From positions 1 to 7,143 of the forward strand of contig JALUTJ010000529.1 of assembly GCA_027057985.1 (NCBI GenBank): DNA of 7,143 nucleotides, read 5' to 3'. Below the pieces are notes generated by a model. That model searched no databases. It had not been told where the DNA came from and worked only from the letters and a program-made list of their open reading frames with translations. The position numbers were made by a program, and so were the translations under genes. Below, piece by piece: positions 6,801 to 7,143 of this stretch (position 1 is its first letter; each line of letters begins with the position of its first letter). This stretch comes from Chromatiales bacterium. GTDB lineage: Bacteria > Pseudomonadota > Gammaproteobacteria > UBA6429 > Thiohalophilaceae.

Positions 6801-7143
6801 CGAATCTCGCCACCAGAGCCGGTTGCCGCGCCGGGAAAAGGCGCGATGGCCGTCGGATGATTATGGGTTTCCACCTTCATCAGGATATGTATATCTTCCT
6901 GCGAGTATTCGTATCGATGACCGACAGGCGAAGCAAAAAAGCGCCCGGCCTTATGACCACGAATAACCGCAGAATTATCGTGATAGGCCGACAGCACCCT
7001 GCCGGGATTTTTCTGGTGGGTATTGCGAATCATGGCAAACAGTGACTTTGGCTGTTCCTTGCCATCGATGACCCAGTCGGCATTAAAGATCTTATGCCGA
7101 CAGTGCTCGGAATTGGCCTGCGCAAACATCATCAGCTCTACAT
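3857..7143 (-). CDS. purL: Phosphoribosylformylglycinamidine synthase, PurL (5' end beyond window)
   Basis: This is the large single-chain enzyme that converts FGAR, glutamine and ATP to FGAM in the fourth step of de novo purine synthesis. The frame is open to the window edge (codons for VEL precede the first in-window Met at 7132). About 200 N-terminal residues (PurS-like domain and most of the linker) are therefore missing, against about 1295 in E. coli. Numbering from that Met, visible parts are [12 protein letters not shown] (5-16), ETHNHP (88-93) and the glycine-rich [19 protein letters not shown] (101-119). Next come DVGAGGLSN (about 295), [20 protein letters not shown] (about 448) and the second synthetase half with GHPGEDAG and [10 protein letters not shown] (about 530-575). 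The glutaminase domain starts near 831, with catalytic C931 in GVCNGCQ and partners H1056 and E1058 in PHPER. Adding 204 gives 1135, 1260 and 1262, the known Salmonella triad positions. GAGEGWA of E. coli reads GAGGGWA here. No frameshift is seen. Confidence 0.97.
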   Translation of the reverse strand, partial: VELMMFAQANSEHCRHKIFNADWVIDGKEQPKSLFAMIRNTHQKNPGRVLSAYHDNSAVIRGHKAGRFFASPVGHRYEYSQEDIHILMKVETHNHPTAIAPFPGAATGSGGEIRDEGATGRGSKPKAGLCGFTVSNLKIPGYEMPWETDFGKPDRIVSALDIMLEGPIGAAAFNNEFGRPNICGYFRTYEEKVNSFAGEEVRGYHKPIMLAGGLGNIRANHVEKDDIPVGAQIIVMGGPAMLIGLGGGAASSMATGESAENLDFASVQRGNPEMERRVQEVIDRCVQLGKNNPIVSIHDVGAGGLSNALPELVNDSGRGGRFELRMVPNDEPGMAPMEIWCNEAQERYVLAVKSKDIDTFSRICARERCPFAIVGEATKEQKLVLGDGYFDNTPIDMPMDVLLGKPPKMRREVSHHPVPKQEFSLDDIDITEAVKRVLALPTVASKNFLITIGDRTVTGMVARDQMVGPWQVPVADVGVTTSGYATLKGEAMAMGERTPVALLDHAASARMAVGEAITNIAAARINRLSDMVLSANWMAPAGHPGEDAGLYDAVKAVGEELCPRLGIAIPVGKDSMSMKTVWEEEGETRSVTAPLSLIVSAFAPVENAAMTLTPQLQTDKGDTDLILIDLGKGKNRLGASCLTQVYKALGHHCADLDDPESIKHFFAVIQQLNQQGRLLAYHDRSDGGLLATICEMAFAGHTGVNIMLDELGDSSIASLFNEELGAVIQVQHEYTTEVLEALHDAGLGHYSHVIGQLNNNDSIVFQYNDQDILNEKRRSLQRIWSEASYRIQAIRDNADCAKQEFDNLLDTHDSGLHAELSFDPQENISAPYLNLGHRPRMAILREQGVNGQVEMAAAFEKAGFESVDVHMSDLIEGHHRLNDFQGLVACGGFSYGDVLGAGGGWAKTILHNPALRDEFEGFFNRSDSFGLGVCNGCQMMSHLKDLIPGASHWPQFLRNQSEQFEARFSLVEVQPSPSILLQGMEGSRMPIAVAHGEGRVDFSDNKLAKQAQSDNLVTMKYVDHQGKATERYPYNPNGSIDGITGLTTDDGRFTIMMPHPERLFRTVQHSWHPDEWGEDGPWLRLFRNARCWVD

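Noticed and set aside
6248..7045. A 265-codon open frame on the plus strand antisense to purL
   Set aside because: It lies wholly within the conserved purL frame, its translation is rich in scattered Arg, His and Thr with no recognisable motif, and GC-biased codon positions in purL readily create such antisense frames.
1..7143. An undescribed multi-gene defence, mobile or biosynthetic system
   Set aside because: Apart from the short membrane-protein fragment at the left edge, every substantial gene falls in a known family, and there are no repeats, transposases, CRISPR units or clusters of unknown genes. Only the CheW-CZB locus stands out.

Overview
The window looks like chromosomal DNA from a motile gammaproteobacterium. 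The large single-chain PurL, the YadG/YadH-type ABC exporter and the YbbO-like short-chain dehydrogenase all resemble enterobacterial proteins from memory, and a chemotaxis gene carries a flagellar sigma-28 type promoter. Most of the window has moderate GC content, but the first ~320 bases are clearly AT-rich. The species cannot be named from this sequence.

Layout. Bases 3-116 (+) hold the last 37 codons of an unrecognised protein with a hydrophobic, basic tail. Bases 117-324 are an AT-rich gap with one good sigma-70-like promoter. Bases 325-1161 (+) encode a complete classical SDR oxidoreductase. It converges, with only 6 bases between stop codons, on a minus-strand gene (1168-2046) for an unusual chemotaxis protein: a CheW domain split by an inserted zinc-binding CZB domain. 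Bases 2047-2131 contain a near-consensus sigma-28 promoter for that gene and an overlapping hairpin. Bases 2132-2905 and 2902-3834 (both -) are yadH (membrane subunit) and yadG (ATPase), which overlap by ATGA. Bases 3857-7143 (-) are purL, complete at its C-terminus and cut by the window edge at its N-terminus.

How the genes work together. purL, yadG and yadH run in one direction with a 22-base gap and a 4-base overlap, so they could be one transcript, although purine synthesis and export have no obvious link. The CheW-CZB gene follows on the same strand but appears to have its own flagellar-regulon promoter, so it is probably expressed with the motility genes. The CZB zinc site (three His, one Cys) suggests that the coupling protein itself senses zinc or oxidants. 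No mobile element, CRISPR array, tRNA or rRNA was recognised. The most interesting locus is the CheW-CZB gene with its promoter/hairpin region. The rest is ordinary housekeeping or widespread accessory content.
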